A stretch of DNA of 64,000 nucleotides, taken from NCBI GenBank assembly GCA_963702235.1, contig CAVPBZ010000005.1:1-64000 (forward strand), in the 5' to 3' direction. Numbering within the stretch: the stretch's first letter is position 1; each line of letters opens with the position of its first letter. The position numbers and the translations under genes were made by a program. The stretch comes from PALSA-505 sp963702235 (GTDB lineage Bacteria; Actinomycetota; Actinomycetes; Streptosporangiales; Streptosporangiaceae). The notes beneath the pieces are model-generated. The model ran no database searches. It was not told the origin of the DNA and was given only the letters and a program-made list of their open reading frames with translations. Below, in pieces: positions 35,485 to 44,516 of the stretch.

Positions 35485-36093
35485 CTAGCTTCGTGACCTG
35501 CGGGTTGCCGCTTCGGTCAGGCTGCGTGCTGTCTGCACCGCGCTCGTGATCGCGTCCTCGGGCGGCAGGCCGCACAGGTCGGTGAGGGTGAAAAGGGCCT
35601 CGGCGCTGACCACCACGGCCAGATCCCGCTTGAGCTGAGCCAGCGCCTCGGGGCTCACCTGCCCGGGCGCACCGGCCAGCGGCGCCAGCGCATGGTCGAT
35701 CAGGCCGAACCTGAGGCCAGGGCGCGCGGCAGCGGCCCCGGGCCGGGTGATAGTGGCCGCGATCATGGCGCGGACCGCGCCATGGTACCTGAGCACGCCG
35801 CGCAGCAGGAACTCGGTGGCGTAGGCGACTCGCTCGGCCGGATCGGCGGACTGCGCCACCGGCTCGAGGGCCTCGGCCGGGCTGGCCCACAGGCCGGCCA
35901 GGGCTTCGCGCAGCAGCGAGGCCAGGTCGGGGAAGTAGCGGTAGGCGGTCGCTTCGGAGACCAGTGCCGACTGCGCCACCGCGGCCATGGTCACCTCGCC
36001 GCCGGTGGCGGCGAGGTCGCGGGCGGCGGCGACGATGGCCAGGTAGGTGCGCTTCTTCTGGTTGGCCCGGCCGCTCCGGAGCTCCGTGCTCAT
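35485..36093 (-). CDS. TetR-family transcriptional regulator
   Basis: 202 aa. N-terminal helix-turn-helix: RTYLAIVAAARDLAATGGEVTMAAVAQSALVSEATAYRYFPDLASLLREAL. The C-terminal ligand domain is generic. ATG 36093 is preferred (a GTG seven codons upstream is in frame). Divergent from the cupin/hydrolase pair, with two palindromes in the shared promoter region, so it probably represses them and itself. Confidence 0.9.
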   Translation of the reverse strand: MSTELRSGRANQKKRTYLAIVAAARDLAATGGEVTMAAVAQSALVSEATAYRYFPDLASLLREALAGLWASPAEALEPVAQSADPAERVAYATEFLLRGVLRYHGAVRAMIAATITRPGAAAARPGLRFGLIDHALAPLAGAPGQVSPEALAQLKRDLAVVVSAEALFTLTDLCGLPPEDAITSAVQTARSLTEAATRRSRS

Positions 36094-36134
36094 GACGGCT
36101 ACTCTTGCATCCACTCAGCCATCAGTCAACCTAA

Positions 36135-36193
36135 CTCTCGTTACGAGAGATGACTTGCATCAGCGTCTACGGCAGCTTATTCTCATCGTGAGA
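36135..36193. promoter_or_regulatory. Two TetR operator candidates
   Basis: Perfect inverted repeats CTCTCGTTACGAGAG (36135-36149) and TCTCATCGTGAGA (36181-36193) share half-site TCTC...GAGA with a 3-base centre. Centres are 45 bp apart, one near each divergent start. Confidence 0.75.
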
Positions 36194-36218
36194 GTTCACT
36201 CTAGCGAGGAGTTCCCTG

Positions 36219-36713
36219 ATGACCGAGATATCGATCGTCGGCCCCGGCGCTGGCGACATGGTCCTGACCGGGCCGGTCCGGATGCGCATCCTCGAGGACG
36301 GCAGCACGACCCAGCACCGGCTGGGCCTGGCCGAGATGACGATCGCCCCGCACGCCGAGGGCCCGCCGCAGCACCGGCACGCCCAGCACGACGAGGGCTT
36401 CTACGTGGTGTCGGGCACGGCCAGGTTCACCGTCGGCGAGCAGGTGCACGACGCGGCCGCGGGCACGCTCGTGATGATCCCGCCCGGGGCGCCGCACACG
36501 TTCGCCAACCCGGGCGAGGAGCCGGCCGTACTGATCAACACGTTCACGCCCGATCTGTACGTGCAGTACGTCCGGGATCTGCGGGACATGATCGCGTCCG
36601 GCCAGCCGTTCACGCGGGATGCGGTCATCGCCACGATGGCCCGCTACGCCACGGTGCCCGCCACCGGGCCCGCCACCAGGTTCGCCGCTGGCAGCCAGGG
36701 GGAGTCAGCATGA
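36219..36713 (+). CDS. Cupin-domain protein
   Basis: 164 aa. Single cupin barrel with both metal motifs: GPPQHRHAQHDEGFYVVSG (HxH...E) and PPGAPHTFANPGEEPAVLI (late His). ATG 36219 follows GCGAGGAG. Likely a small oxygenase, isomerase or sensor. Overlaps the hydrolase start (ATGA), so the two act together, under the TetR protein next door. Confidence 0.85.
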   Translation: MTEISIVGPGAGDMVLTGPVRMRILEDGSTTQHRLGLAEMTIAPHAEGPPQHRHAQHDEGFYVVSGTARFTVGEQVHDAAAGTLVMIPPGAPHTFANPGEEPAVLINTFTPDLYVQYVRDLRDMIASGQPFTRDAVIATMARYATVPATGPATRFAAGSQGESA

Positions 36714-37498
36714 CCGGCACGACGCACGCGCTGACCGTCGACGGCATCGGCCCGGCCGAGGTCACCGTCACCGAATCCGGCCACGGCCGCCCGTTCCTGC
36801 TGCTGCACGGCGGCGGCGGCCCGCAGACGGTCACCGCTTTCGCCGCCCTGCTCGCGGAGTCCGGGCCGGCCCGGGTGTTCACTCCCGTCCACCCCGGCTT
36901 CGGCGGCACGCCACGCCCCGAGGCTCTGCACACCATCCGCGGGCTGGCTGCGCTCTACACCACGCTGCTCGACGAGCTCGGCCTGACCGGCGTCACCGTC
37001 GTCGGGAACTCCGTCGGCGGCTGGATCACCGCCGAGATGGCGCTGCTCGGCTCGGCCCGCATCAGCAGCGTCATCATGGTGGACGCGGTCGGCATTGAGG
37101 TACCTGGCCACCCGGTCGCTGATTTCTTCGCTCTCACCATGGACGAGGTCGCGGACCTCGCCTACCACGACCCGGATGCGTTCCGCATCGATCCCGCCGC
37201 GCTGCCGGCTGCCCAGCGGGAGGCCATGGCCGGCAACCGGGCCGCGCTGGCCGTCTACGACGGGACGCCGTCCGGGACCGATCGCACGCTCCGCGGCCGG
37301 CTCGCGGCCGTCAGCCTGCCGGCCCTGGTGCTGTGGGGTGACAGCGACCGGATCGCCGACCCGGCCTACGGCCGCGCGTACGCGGCGGCGATCCCGGCCG
37401 CCCGGTTCGTCCTGCTCACCGACACCGGTCACCTGCCGCAGCTGGAAACGCCGGGGCAGCTGCTGACCGCCGTGCGGGACTTCGCTGCCTGCCACTGA
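36710..37498 (+). CDS. Alpha/beta hydrolase
   Basis: 262 aa. Catalytic triad visible: oxyanion HGGGGPQTV, Ser in VVGNSVGGW (about residue 98), Asp in LWGDSDRIADP and His in DTGHLPQLE. Meta-cleavage or general ester hydrolase type; substrate unknown. Coupled to the cupin gene, suggesting degradation or detoxification of a small molecule sensed by the TetR regulator. Confidence 0.88.
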   Translation: MTGTTHALTVDGIGPAEVTVTESGHGRPFLLLHGGGGPQTVTAFAALLAESGPARVFTPVHPGFGGTPRPEALHTIRGLAALYTTLLDELGLTGVTVVGNSVGGWITAEMALLGSARISSVIMVDAVGIEVPGHPVADFFALTMDEVADLAYHDPDAFRIDPAALPAAQREAMAGNRAALAVYDGTPSGTDRTLRGRLAAVSLPALVLWGDSDRIADPAYGRAYAAAIPAARFVLLTDTGHLPQLETPGQLLTAVRDFAACH

Positions 37499-37639
37499 AC
37501 GTTCCTGGCCGCGGCCGTGAGTGACAAAACACCTACCCCCGGGACGATAGCTGCACCAGCGATACCCCCCCATACTGGTCGGTAACAGGCGCCCGTGGCG
37601 GCGCCCGACGGGGGTCTGACCGGGAGGACACGGTAAGGC

Positions 37640-38908
37640 ATGCGGTTCTGCACATCGTGCGGACGGCCGGCGAACGGGGACGCCGGAGTCTGCGCCGGGT
37701 GCGGGGGCTGGGTGGCCGGAGCGGCCGCAGCAGACGCGGCCGCATCGTCCGGCATGCTCGCGGCCCCGGTGCCGTCGGACTCTTTAACAGATGTTTCCGG
37801 GCCGCCCGGCCCGCACGCATCGCTGCGCACCTTCGGCCTGCCCGCGCCGGCCAGGAAGGCGGACCTTCCCTACGGCAGCGGCGGCCGCGCCGGCGAGCCG
37901 CCGTGGCCTCCGGCGAACCCGCCAGCACCCGGCCAGGCACGTCCGGGCAGCCAGGTTCCCCGGGCCGTCCCGGCCGGGCCGCCCAGGGGTGAGTTCCCCG
38001 GGCGGCCCGGAGCAGGGACTACCGGTGCCGGGCCCGCCGTTCCGGCCGGGACGCGAAGTCACCGGATCTCCGTGCTGGCTGGGCCGGCCGGGACGCGGAG
38101 CCGGGAGCTGCCCGGGCCGTACGGGCCAGGCGGTACGCGTGCCCAGCCGCCCGCGCGGATCCCGGGCCGGGCGGGCGGCGGCGGGCCGGGATTCCCGCGG
38201 CGGCCCCGGCTGGCGGCGGCAGCACTGGTCGCCGTCACGCTGGCCGCCGCCGGCGTCACCGGGATCGTGCTGGCCGGCCGGGACGGGCCGGCGCCGTCAC
38301 CCCCGGTGGCGGCCGGCCGGGCCACCCCCAGCCGGACAGCGGGGCGGGCGCCAGGCGGGGCGGCGGCTCCGCGGACCACACCGCCGGCGTCGTCGCCCCG
38401 CACCGCCTCCCCGGCTGCGTCCGGGCCCGCGGTCGCGCCCGTGCCCGCGGTCGCGCCCGCCGCTGCGTCGCCGGCCGCATCACCCCGGGCCACGGCCGGC
38501 CGCGGTCGGCCACGCGGCTCGCCTGGCCCGGCGGGAAGCACCGGGAGGAGCGCGATCCTGTCGCTCCTGCAGAAATACTTCACCGTGATCAACAACCATG
38601 ACTACGCCGGCTACCTGGCCCTGCTCAGCCCGGAGGAACAGCAGGACTGGACCGCCGGGATGTTCGCTGCCGGCTTCCGGTCAACGAGCGACTCCGGCGA
38701 AACGCTGGCCGGCATCTCCACTGCCCCGGACGGGCGCACGGTCGCGACCGTGACGTTCACCAGTCACCAGGATCCAGCCGTCAGCATCAATCACAGCCAG
38801 GCCTGCACCCGCTGGCAGATCCTGCTGTTCCTGGAGAAGCAGCGCAGCGGCTACCTCATCGGCGACCCGCCGCCCGGCTATACCGCCACGTACGCGCCGT
38901 GTCCTTGA
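37640..38908 (+). CDS. Zinc-ribbon membrane protein with extracellular domain
   Basis: 422 aa. MRFCTSCGRPANGDAGVCAGCGGW is a cytoplasmic zinc ribbon with two CxxC pairs. A ~150-aa Pro/Gly/Arg disordered region follows, then one helix (RLAAAALVAVTLAAAGVTGIVLAG, near residue 205), a Pro/Ala/Ser/Thr linker and a C-terminal ~110-aa NTF2-like domain (ILSLLQKYFTVINNHDYAGYLALL). The layout suggests a signalling or envelope-stress protein with the sensor outside. Unknown role. Confidence 0.78.
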   Translation: MRFCTSCGRPANGDAGVCAGCGGWVAGAAAADAAASSGMLAAPVPSDSLTDVSGPPGPHASLRTFGLPAPARKADLPYGSGGRAGEPPWPPANPPAPGQARPGSQVPRAVPAGPPRGEFPGRPGAGTTGAGPAVPAGTRSHRISVLAGPAGTRSRELPGPYGPGGTRAQPPARIPGRAGGGGPGFPRRPRLAAAALVAVTLAAAGVTGIVLAGRDGPAPSPPVAAGRATPSRTAGRAPGGAAAPRTTPPASSPRTASPAASGPAVAPVPAVAPAAASPAASPRATAGRGRPRGSPGPAGSTGRSAILSLLQKYFTVINNHDYAGYLALLSPEEQQDWTAGMFAAGFRSTSDSGETLAGISTAPDGRTVATVTFTSHQDPAVSINHSQACTRWQILLFLEKQRSGYLIGDPPPGYTATYAPCP

Positions 38909-38973
38909 GGTGACGACGCCGTGCCGTCATGGCCGGCCTGGTGGGCAAGGTTCGCTGTGACATCGCCCGATGG

Positions 38974-39384
38974 CTAGCCGGGCGTGCCGCGGTTAGCCAC
39001 CCGCCACACCACCCGCAGGCCGGACCAGTCGTCGTCGATCGCGGCTACCTTGACGTCCACCACGCCGAGCGGCAGGGCATGCTCGCGGATGACGTTGTCG
39101 GTGATGTCGCTGTGGTGACCGCCGGCCCGGCGCGGCCAGGCGATCCACAGCCCGCCGCCGGGATAGATGCGCTTGACCAGCCCGGGCAGGCGGGCAGGCA
39201 GCTCGCCCGCGGCGCCGAAGAAGCTGATGACGACGTCCGCGGGTTCGCGTGCGCCGACGTAGTCGAGGTCAGGCGGCGGGTCGGTGAGCCGCCAGCCGGC
39301 TGGCGGCTGGTCGAGGCCGACCCGCTGGCCTGGCTTGATCCCGAGCTTGCGGGCCTGCGGGGTGCCCGAGTATCCGGCGGCCAT
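38974..39384 (-). CDS. DUF3052 family protein
   Basis: 136 aa. MAAGYSGTPQARKLGIKPGQRVGL and the core DLDYVGAREPADVVISFFGAAGEL...GGGLWIAWPRRAGG...VREHALPLGVVDVKVAAIDDDWSGLRVVWR are the DUF3052 pattern. Such proteins are common in actinobacteria and have no assigned function. Confidence 0.85.
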   Translation of the reverse strand: MAAGYSGTPQARKLGIKPGQRVGLDQPPAGWRLTDPPPDLDYVGAREPADVVISFFGAAGELPARLPGLVKRIYPGGGLWIAWPRRAGGHHSDITDNVIREHALPLGVVDVKVAAIDDDWSGLRVVWRVANRGTPG

Positions 39385-39446
39385 CTGCTTAGTCTGCTCT
39401 TGGCAGGCTGATACCGGCAGCCGGATGAACCAGGCGGGGAGCTGAC

Positions 39447-40217
39447 ATGGACAAGCTGGCCGAGGTCGCGGCCGGGGTGCTGGTCGGGACCAGCGAGCTG
39501 TACCTGACCACCACGACCGTCGTGGCCGGCCGTGACGGCTCCTGCCTGGTCATCGACCCGGCGATCACCCCGGCGGACCTCGCGGACCTGGCGGCCGGGC
39601 TGGCCGGCCGCGGCCTGCGGCCCGCGGCCGGCTGGTCCACCCACCCGCACTGGGACCACGTGCTGTGGTCCCGGCAGCTCGGCGACGTGCCGAGATTCGC
39701 CGCGCCGCAGGCCGCGGCGGCCGCGGCGGCCGGACGGGCCAGCCTGATCAGCGAGGCCGGGCGGTCGGCGCCCGGCCACGACCTGGACCTGCTGGGCGCG
39801 CTGACGCCGCTGCCGCCGGATGCGGCAGCCATTCCGTGACCCGGCCCGGAGGCCCGGGTGGTGGTGCACGACGGGCACGCGCCCGGGCACGGCGCGGTCT
39901 TCCTGCCCGCGACCGGCACCCTGGTCGCCGGCGACATGTGCTCGGACGTCGAGATACCGCTGCTGGACCTGGCGGCTTCCGACCCGCTGGGCGATTACCT
40001 GGCCGGCCTGGACCTGCTGGCCGCGCTGACCGGGGTGCGGCAGGTGATACCCGGGCACGGGCACCCCGGCGACGCCGCGGAACTCCGCCGCCGCATCGAC
40101 GCGGACCGCAGTTACCTGGACGCCCTGGAACGCGGCGCCCCGCCGGTGGATCCCAGGCTGGCGCAGGACTGGCTGCGGGCCGAGCACGACGCCCAGTTGC
40201 GCCGGGTGCGCGGCTGA
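39447..40217 (+). pseudogene. Metallo-beta-lactamase-fold hydrolase with in-frame TGA
   Basis: The reading frame is intact for 256 codons except for one TGA at 39837-39839, in a place where Trp is expected (AAIP-stop-PGPEARVVVHDGHAPGH). The N-terminal half has the metal motif STHPHWDHVLW (HxHxDH-like, first His shifted); the C-terminal half has APGH, AGDMCSD and IPGHGHPGD, completing the site. A single TGG to TGA change or sequencing error would explain it. Function unknown (glyoxalase II-like fold). Confidence 0.8.
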
Positions 40218-40251
40218 CCGCTGGCGACGGCGGCCCGGTACGGCCGGGAAC

Positions 40252-41613
40252 TCACTCGTCGTCCGGCCGCACGTGCATGCAGGTCCCTACGTGCGCGCCG
40301 GAGCCCAGGTTGACCACTTCGACATTCGATTCGACCGTGGCGGCCCTGGCGAAGGTCCCGCCGTAGCCGTTGACCACGGTAAAGACCCCCCAGGTGACGA
40401 TCCAGGGAACGGGATCCCCGCTGTCGGCCGGGAACAGCTCAGGCACCGGCCGGATCCGGCGCTGGATGACGTATGGGCCGTCCAGGGCGGCGCGGACCTG
40501 CTCCTCCCACATCTGCGCGCTGGTGTCATCCCGCCAGCCCAGCAAGACGCCCTGGCCGCCGTGCATCAGGGTCGGCTTGAGCGCCAGATCGTGCCGGTGG
40601 CCGAGGGTGTAGCTCAGCAGGTCAACCCGGCGGCCATCCTCGAGGGTCACCGGTCCGGGCCGCACCATCCGGGTCCACGGCAGGATCCGGTCCACGCTGG
40701 CAAGCTGATGCGGATCGAACAGCGACCGGTTCTCCTCGTCGGACAGCATGGCCAGCGCACCCTTGCTGGCGAACAGCTCCGAATCCATCGGTGTGAAGAT
40801 CTTCACCCAGCCCCTGGCGGCGGCGTTCAGTATCGGGTCCAGCAGCGCCGGCGCGTCAGGGTACTCCAGCAGATCCTCGATCATGAACAGCCGGTCGATC
40901 ACGTCAACCGGCTGCCCGCCGAGCCAGACCCGGCCGTCCCGGACCTCAAGCTGCCCGATGTGGCACGGCTGCGCGTCCAGCCCGAGCTCCCGGAAGCGGG
41001 CGGTGTAATGACGCATGTACGGTTCCAGCGTCTGGTAACTGCTGGGCCAGTCCGCGGTCGCCATCACCGGTCGTGAGCCGGGCGTGAAGCCGCTCTCGGA
41101 GAACACGTTGCTGGCGTGCTCCCGCAGCGTGTCAACATAGTCCAGCCGACGGGCCTGCGCGAATTCCGCGAGGACCGGATGCTGCAGCAGCGCGCGGCAC
41201 ATGTCGGCGTTGTCCATGCCGGCCAGCGTGCTGCCCATGTTGAACTCCAGCAGCCGGAAGCCGGTCTCGTCGGCGTACAGATCTCCGCGGGTCTGCCTGG
41301 TCACCGTGCTGCCCCGGCTGCGCAGGATGGCCGAGACCTGCACGCCGGTCATCCCGACGGCACGGGCGAACGCGGCCAGATCACCGCCGTACAGCTTGCC
41401 CGGGAGGCTGACCAGTGCGGACCTCACGTTGTCCAGGTCGGCATACAGCTGCCGGACCTCCTCCTGGCCGAGGAACAGGGGCCTGGACAGGTACCGGCGG
41501 TAGTAGGAGTTCTGCATCGCAGACTCCGCCTGCATACCGCCCAGTTCGCGGCCCGTGGCGCCGCTCCGCTTGACCTCGTCGAGGTACCGGGCGGTGAGCA
41601 TGGTCCGGTTCAT
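40252..41613 (-). CDS. Circularly permuted ATP-grasp-like protein
   Basis: 453 aa. I do not recognise an exact family, but two segments look like ATP-grasp: FRLLEFNMGSTLAGMDNADMCRALL (an LxExN motif near residue 125) and the nucleotide-binding block LALKPTLMHGGQGVLLGWRDD...WEEQVRAALDGPYVIQRRI near residue 350, the order seen in glutathionylspermidine-synthase-like permuted enzymes. It would ligate an amine to a carboxylate using ATP. ATG 41613 after GGTGGCC. Divergent from an MFS exporter and may belong to the biosynthetic cluster to the right. Confidence 0.65.
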   Translation of the reverse strand: MNRTMLTARYLDEVKRSGATGRELGGMQAESAMQNSYYRRYLSRPLFLGQEEVRQLYADLDNVRSALVSLPGKLYGGDLAAFARAVGMTGVQVSAILRSRGSTVTRQTRGDLYADETGFRLLEFNMGSTLAGMDNADMCRALLQHPVLAEFAQARRLDYVDTLREHASNVFSESGFTPGSRPVMATADWPSSYQTLEPYMRHYTARFRELGLDAQPCHIGQLEVRDGRVWLGGQPVDVIDRLFMIEDLLEYPDAPALLDPILNAAARGWVKIFTPMDSELFASKGALAMLSDEENRSLFDPHQLASVDRILPWTRMVRPGPVTLEDGRRVDLLSYTLGHRHDLALKPTLMHGGQGVLLGWRDDTSAQMWEEQVRAALDGPYVIQRRIRPVPELFPADSGDPVPWIVTWGVFTVVNGYGGTFARAATVESNVEVVNLGSGAHVGTCMHVRPDDE

Positions 41614-41844
41614 GGGCTGGCCACCTTTCGGTTCGATGCCTCCTACGTGCAGAGGCCGGGCGGGATGGTGCCTGATACATCCGCAGCCGGGCAAGGGCCC
41701 GCCGGACCCGGAGGCGGCCCTGTATCAGTGCCGCCGGGTCGTCCCCTCTTCCCTGTCAGAGGGTGTTCGCGGACAAGGCCGCCCGGGCCAGCGGACGCCG
41801 GTTGTGCCGTACCCGGAAGCCGGAAGAGAGAGGTGAGTCCCCCG

Positions 41845-43128
41845 ATGAGCAGTGAAGCGTCAGCGGAGCAGGCATCAACCGGAGACGGCACTGCTGGCCG
41901 CCCGGGCGTTCTGGCCACCTGGCGGCAGACGCCGCGCCAGGCCAAGGCGCTGCTGGCCGGCATATTCGTCAACAGGCTCGCCGGGTTCCTGCAGATCTTC
42001 CTGGTGCTGTTCCTCACCCGCCGCGGTTACTCCGCGGGCCAGGCGGGCCTCGCGCTGGGGATGTACGGCGCCGGGGGAGTCGTGGGCACGTTCGCTGGCG
42101 GCTGGCTCAGCGACCGGCTGAGCGCGCGGTCGGCGACGCTGATCAGCATGCTGGGCTCCGCGGTGCTGATCGCCTCGATAATCTACCTGAGGTTCTACCC
42201 GCTGATCCTGCTGGCCGTGCTGCTGGTGAGCACCGTCGGGCTGCTGTACCGCCCGGCCGCGCAGTCGCTGATCACCGAGCTTGCGCCGCCCGGCCAGCTG
42301 GTGATGGTGACCGCGATGTACCGGCTGTGCCTGAACCTGGGCACCACCGCGGCGCCGCTGATCGGGGTGGCGCTGGCGTCTGTCTCCTACAACCTGCTGT
42401 TCTGGGCCGAGGCGCTGGCCGCATTGACCTACGGGCTGATCGCGCTGCTGGCGCTGCCGCGGCGGCCCAGGCCGGCGGCGGAATCCACCGGAACCGACGC
42501 GGCGCGACAGCCGCGAGCCGGGTACCTGGCCGTGCTTGCCGACGGGCGGTACGTGGTCTTCCTGGCCTCGTTCCTGCTGCTGTGCATCGTCTACTGCCAG
42601 TACACCGCGGTGCTGCCGCTGGCGATCGTGCATGCCGGGCTCAGCATCTGGTGGTATGGCGCGATCGTCACCCTCAACGCGGCCATCGTGGTGACGTGCG
42701 AGGTGGCCGCGACCAAATTCGTGCAGAGCTGGCCGCTGCGGCTGACTCAGCTGGCCGGCTGGAGCCTGCTCGTGATCGGATACGGCATATACGCGATCGC
42801 GATGGTGCCGGTGCTGCTCATCCTCGGCACGCTGATGTGGACCATGTCCGAGGTCATCGGCGCGCCGACCACGTACGCCTACCCGGGCATGGTCGCCCCC
42901 GCCCGGCTGCGCGGCCGGTATTTCGGCGCCATGCAGAGCGCGTTCGGCCTCGGCTCGACGCTCGGCCCGATCCTCGGGGTCGAGCTGTTCGATCACGTGG
43001 GCCAGCGGGTCTGGGTGTGGGTCGCCGCGGTGGCGGTGCTGGCCACGGTCGTCGGCCGGATCGGCATGCGCGTCCCTGCCGCCGCGCCGGCTCCGGAGCC
43101 GGAGCCTTCGGCGCAGCCGGTCGGCTGA
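41845..43128 (+). CDS. MFS transporter
   Basis: 427 aa with ~12 predicted helices. Major facilitator landmarks: LAGIFVNRLAGFLQIFLVLFLTRRG, GGWLSDRLSARSATL (loop 2-3 motif) and GRYFGAMQSAFGLGSTLGP. Resembles drug exporters. Upstream frame open to 41116 is not coding; ATG 41845 follows GAGAGAGGTGAG. Divergent from the ATP-grasp-like gene, so it may export the product of the neighbouring cluster or give self-resistance. Confidence 0.88.
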   Translation: MSSEASAEQASTGDGTAGRPGVLATWRQTPRQAKALLAGIFVNRLAGFLQIFLVLFLTRRGYSAGQAGLALGMYGAGGVVGTFAGGWLSDRLSARSATLISMLGSAVLIASIIYLRFYPLILLAVLLVSTVGLLYRPAAQSLITELAPPGQLVMVTAMYRLCLNLGTTAAPLIGVALASVSYNLLFWAEALAALTYGLIALLALPRRPRPAAESTGTDAARQPRAGYLAVLADGRYVVFLASFLLLCIVYCQYTAVLPLAIVHAGLSIWWYGAIVTLNAAIVVTCEVAATKFVQSWPLRLTQLAGWSLLVIGYGIYAIAMVPVLLILGTLMWTMSEVIGAPTTYAYPGMVAPARLRGRYFGAMQSAFGLGSTLGPILGVELFDHVGQRVWVWVAAVAVLATVVGRIGMRVPAAAPAPEPEPSAQPVG

Positions 43129-43216
43129 GAAACCCCGCATCCCGAACGGGCAGTCGCCGGACTCCGCGCGCGAGCCTGCCGCCGGCCGGCCGCGCGTCCG
43201 GCCAGATCGGAGCGCA

Positions 43217-43615
43217 GTGGTTACTCTCGAGCAGATCCGGCGGGTGGCGCTGTCGCTGCCGCGGACCGAGGAGGCGCTCGTCCGCGGGCGGGTCAAGTTC
43301 CGGGTCGGCCGGATCGTCTATGTGGCGCTGAGCCGCGACGAGCTGACGATGGGCTGCGGCTTCCCGCGGGAAGAGCGGGCCGCGCTGGTCGCGGCCGAGC
43401 CCGACAAGTTCTTCATGCCGATCCCGTCGGAGCTGCGCTACCACTGGATCGAGGTCCGGCTGGCCGCGATCGACGCCACGGAGATGAGCGAACTGGTCAC
43501 CGACGCGTGGTGCATGGTCGTCCCGAAGCGGGTCTCCGCCGAGCATCTCGACGGCGTGCGGCACCCGGCCGACACGCTCAGGGCCGGCCCGGACGATCGT
43601 CCGGGCCGGCCCTGA
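43217..43615 (+). CDS. MmcQ/YjbR family DNA-binding-like protein
   Basis: 132 aa. MmcQ/YjbR pattern: QIRRVALSLPRTEEALVRGRVKFRVG, ...LTMGCGFPREERAALVAAEPDKFF and YHWIEVRLAAIDATEMSELVTDAWCMVVPK. GTG start at 43217. The last 13 codons lie inside a perfect 40-bp palindrome. Function of the family is not established. Confidence 0.85.
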   Translation: MVTLEQIRRVALSLPRTEEALVRGRVKFRVGRIVYVALSRDELTMGCGFPREERAALVAAEPDKFFMPIPSELRYHWIEVRLAAIDATEMSELVTDAWCMVVPKRVSAEHLDGVRHPADTLRAGPDDRPGRP

Positions 43616-43616
43616 G
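43577..43616. terminator. 40-bp perfect palindrome, bidirectional terminator
   Basis: Two exact 20-base arms (43577-43596, 43597-43616) centred on ACGA|TCGT, overlapping the end and stop codon of the YjbR-like gene and 12 bp from the end of the convergent amidinotransferase-fold gene. Confidence 0.8.
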
Positions 43617-43628
43617 TACTGCCGGGCT

Positions 43629-44408
43629 TCAGCCCGCGCGCAGTTCGAGCGTGCAGCACTTCACCGCGCCGCCCGCCTTGTTCAATTCGGAGACGTCGAC
43701 CCCGATCGGGGCGTAGCCGCGGCGGCGCAGTTCACCGATCAGGTGCGTGGCCGCCTGCGGCAGCACGACATGACGGCCGTCGGACACGGCGTTGAGGCCG
43801 AACACCTCCGCGTCGGCGTCGGTGGCCAGGATCGCGTCCGGATACAGCCGGGCCAGTACGTCCCGGCTGCCGGGCGAGAACGCCGCCGGGTAGTACATGA
43901 CCTGATCGGTGTCGAGCACGGCCAGGGCCGTGTCCAGGTGATAGAACCGAGGGTTGACCAGGGTCAGGCCGATGACCGGGCGGAGCAGCAGCTCCTGTAC
44001 CTCGCCGTGCGAGTACCGGTCGGTGCGGAACCCGGTCCCGCACAGCAGCCGGTCACCGGCCAGCAGGCAGTCGCCTTCGCCCTCGTTGGTCCAGGCTGCC
44101 TGGTAGACATGCCGGAATCCGTTGCCGGCGAACCAGCCGCGGTGAGCCTCGGACTCCGGCCTGCGCTCCTCATGCCGGAAGTTCGCCAGCAGTACCCGGC
44201 CGTCCACAACGGTGGCGCCGTTGGCGGTGAACACCATGTCGGGCAGGCCCGGCACCGCAGTCATCTCGCTGACCCGGTGGCCCAGGTCCCGGTACAGGTC
44301 GCGCAGCCGCTCCCACTGCGCGAGCGCAAGCGCCGCATCTACCGGCTTGGCCATGTCCATCCAGGGGTTGATGGAATAGGTCACATCGAAATAGGCAGGC
44401 GGGCACAT
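43629..44408 (-). CDS. Amidinotransferase-fold hydrolase (DDAH/arginine deiminase-like)
   Basis: 259 aa. Guanidine-modifying superfamily: VPGLPDMVFTANGATVV (Asp/Asn site), HLDTALAVLD (catalytic His in FYHLDTAL) and the nucleophile Cys near the C-terminus in NKAGGAVKCCTLEL. DDAH-type enzymes hydrolyse methylated arginine or related guanidines to citrulline. Could supply or modify a guanidino precursor for the neighbouring cluster. It follows the sigma factor gene by ~108 bp on the same strand. Confidence 0.85.
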   Translation of the reverse strand: MCPPAYFDVTYSINPWMDMAKPVDAALALAQWERLRDLYRDLGHRVSEMTAVPGLPDMVFTANGATVVDGRVLLANFRHEERRPESEAHRGWFAGNGFRHVYQAAWTNEGEGDCLLAGDRLLCGTGFRTDRYSHGEVQELLLRPVIGLTLVNPRFYHLDTALAVLDTDQVMYYPAAFSPGSRDVLARLYPDAILATDADAEVFGLNAVSDGRHVVLPQAATHLIGELRRRGYAPIGVDVSELNKAGGAVKCCTLELRAG

Positions 44409-44516
44409 CAGGTAGTGGCGGGGGCGGGCCGTCCGGGGGGCGGGGGCCGCCGGCCGGTGCGGGCCTTCGGGGAGTGGGACACGTTGAGCTCCGATCGGTC
44501 CTTGGGTGGACGCTGG

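Noticed and set aside
39837..39839. Selenocysteine codon in the metallo-hydrolase
   Set aside because: No SECIS-like hairpin was noticed, the position matches Trp rather than Cys, and frameshift/base errors are frequent in this window.
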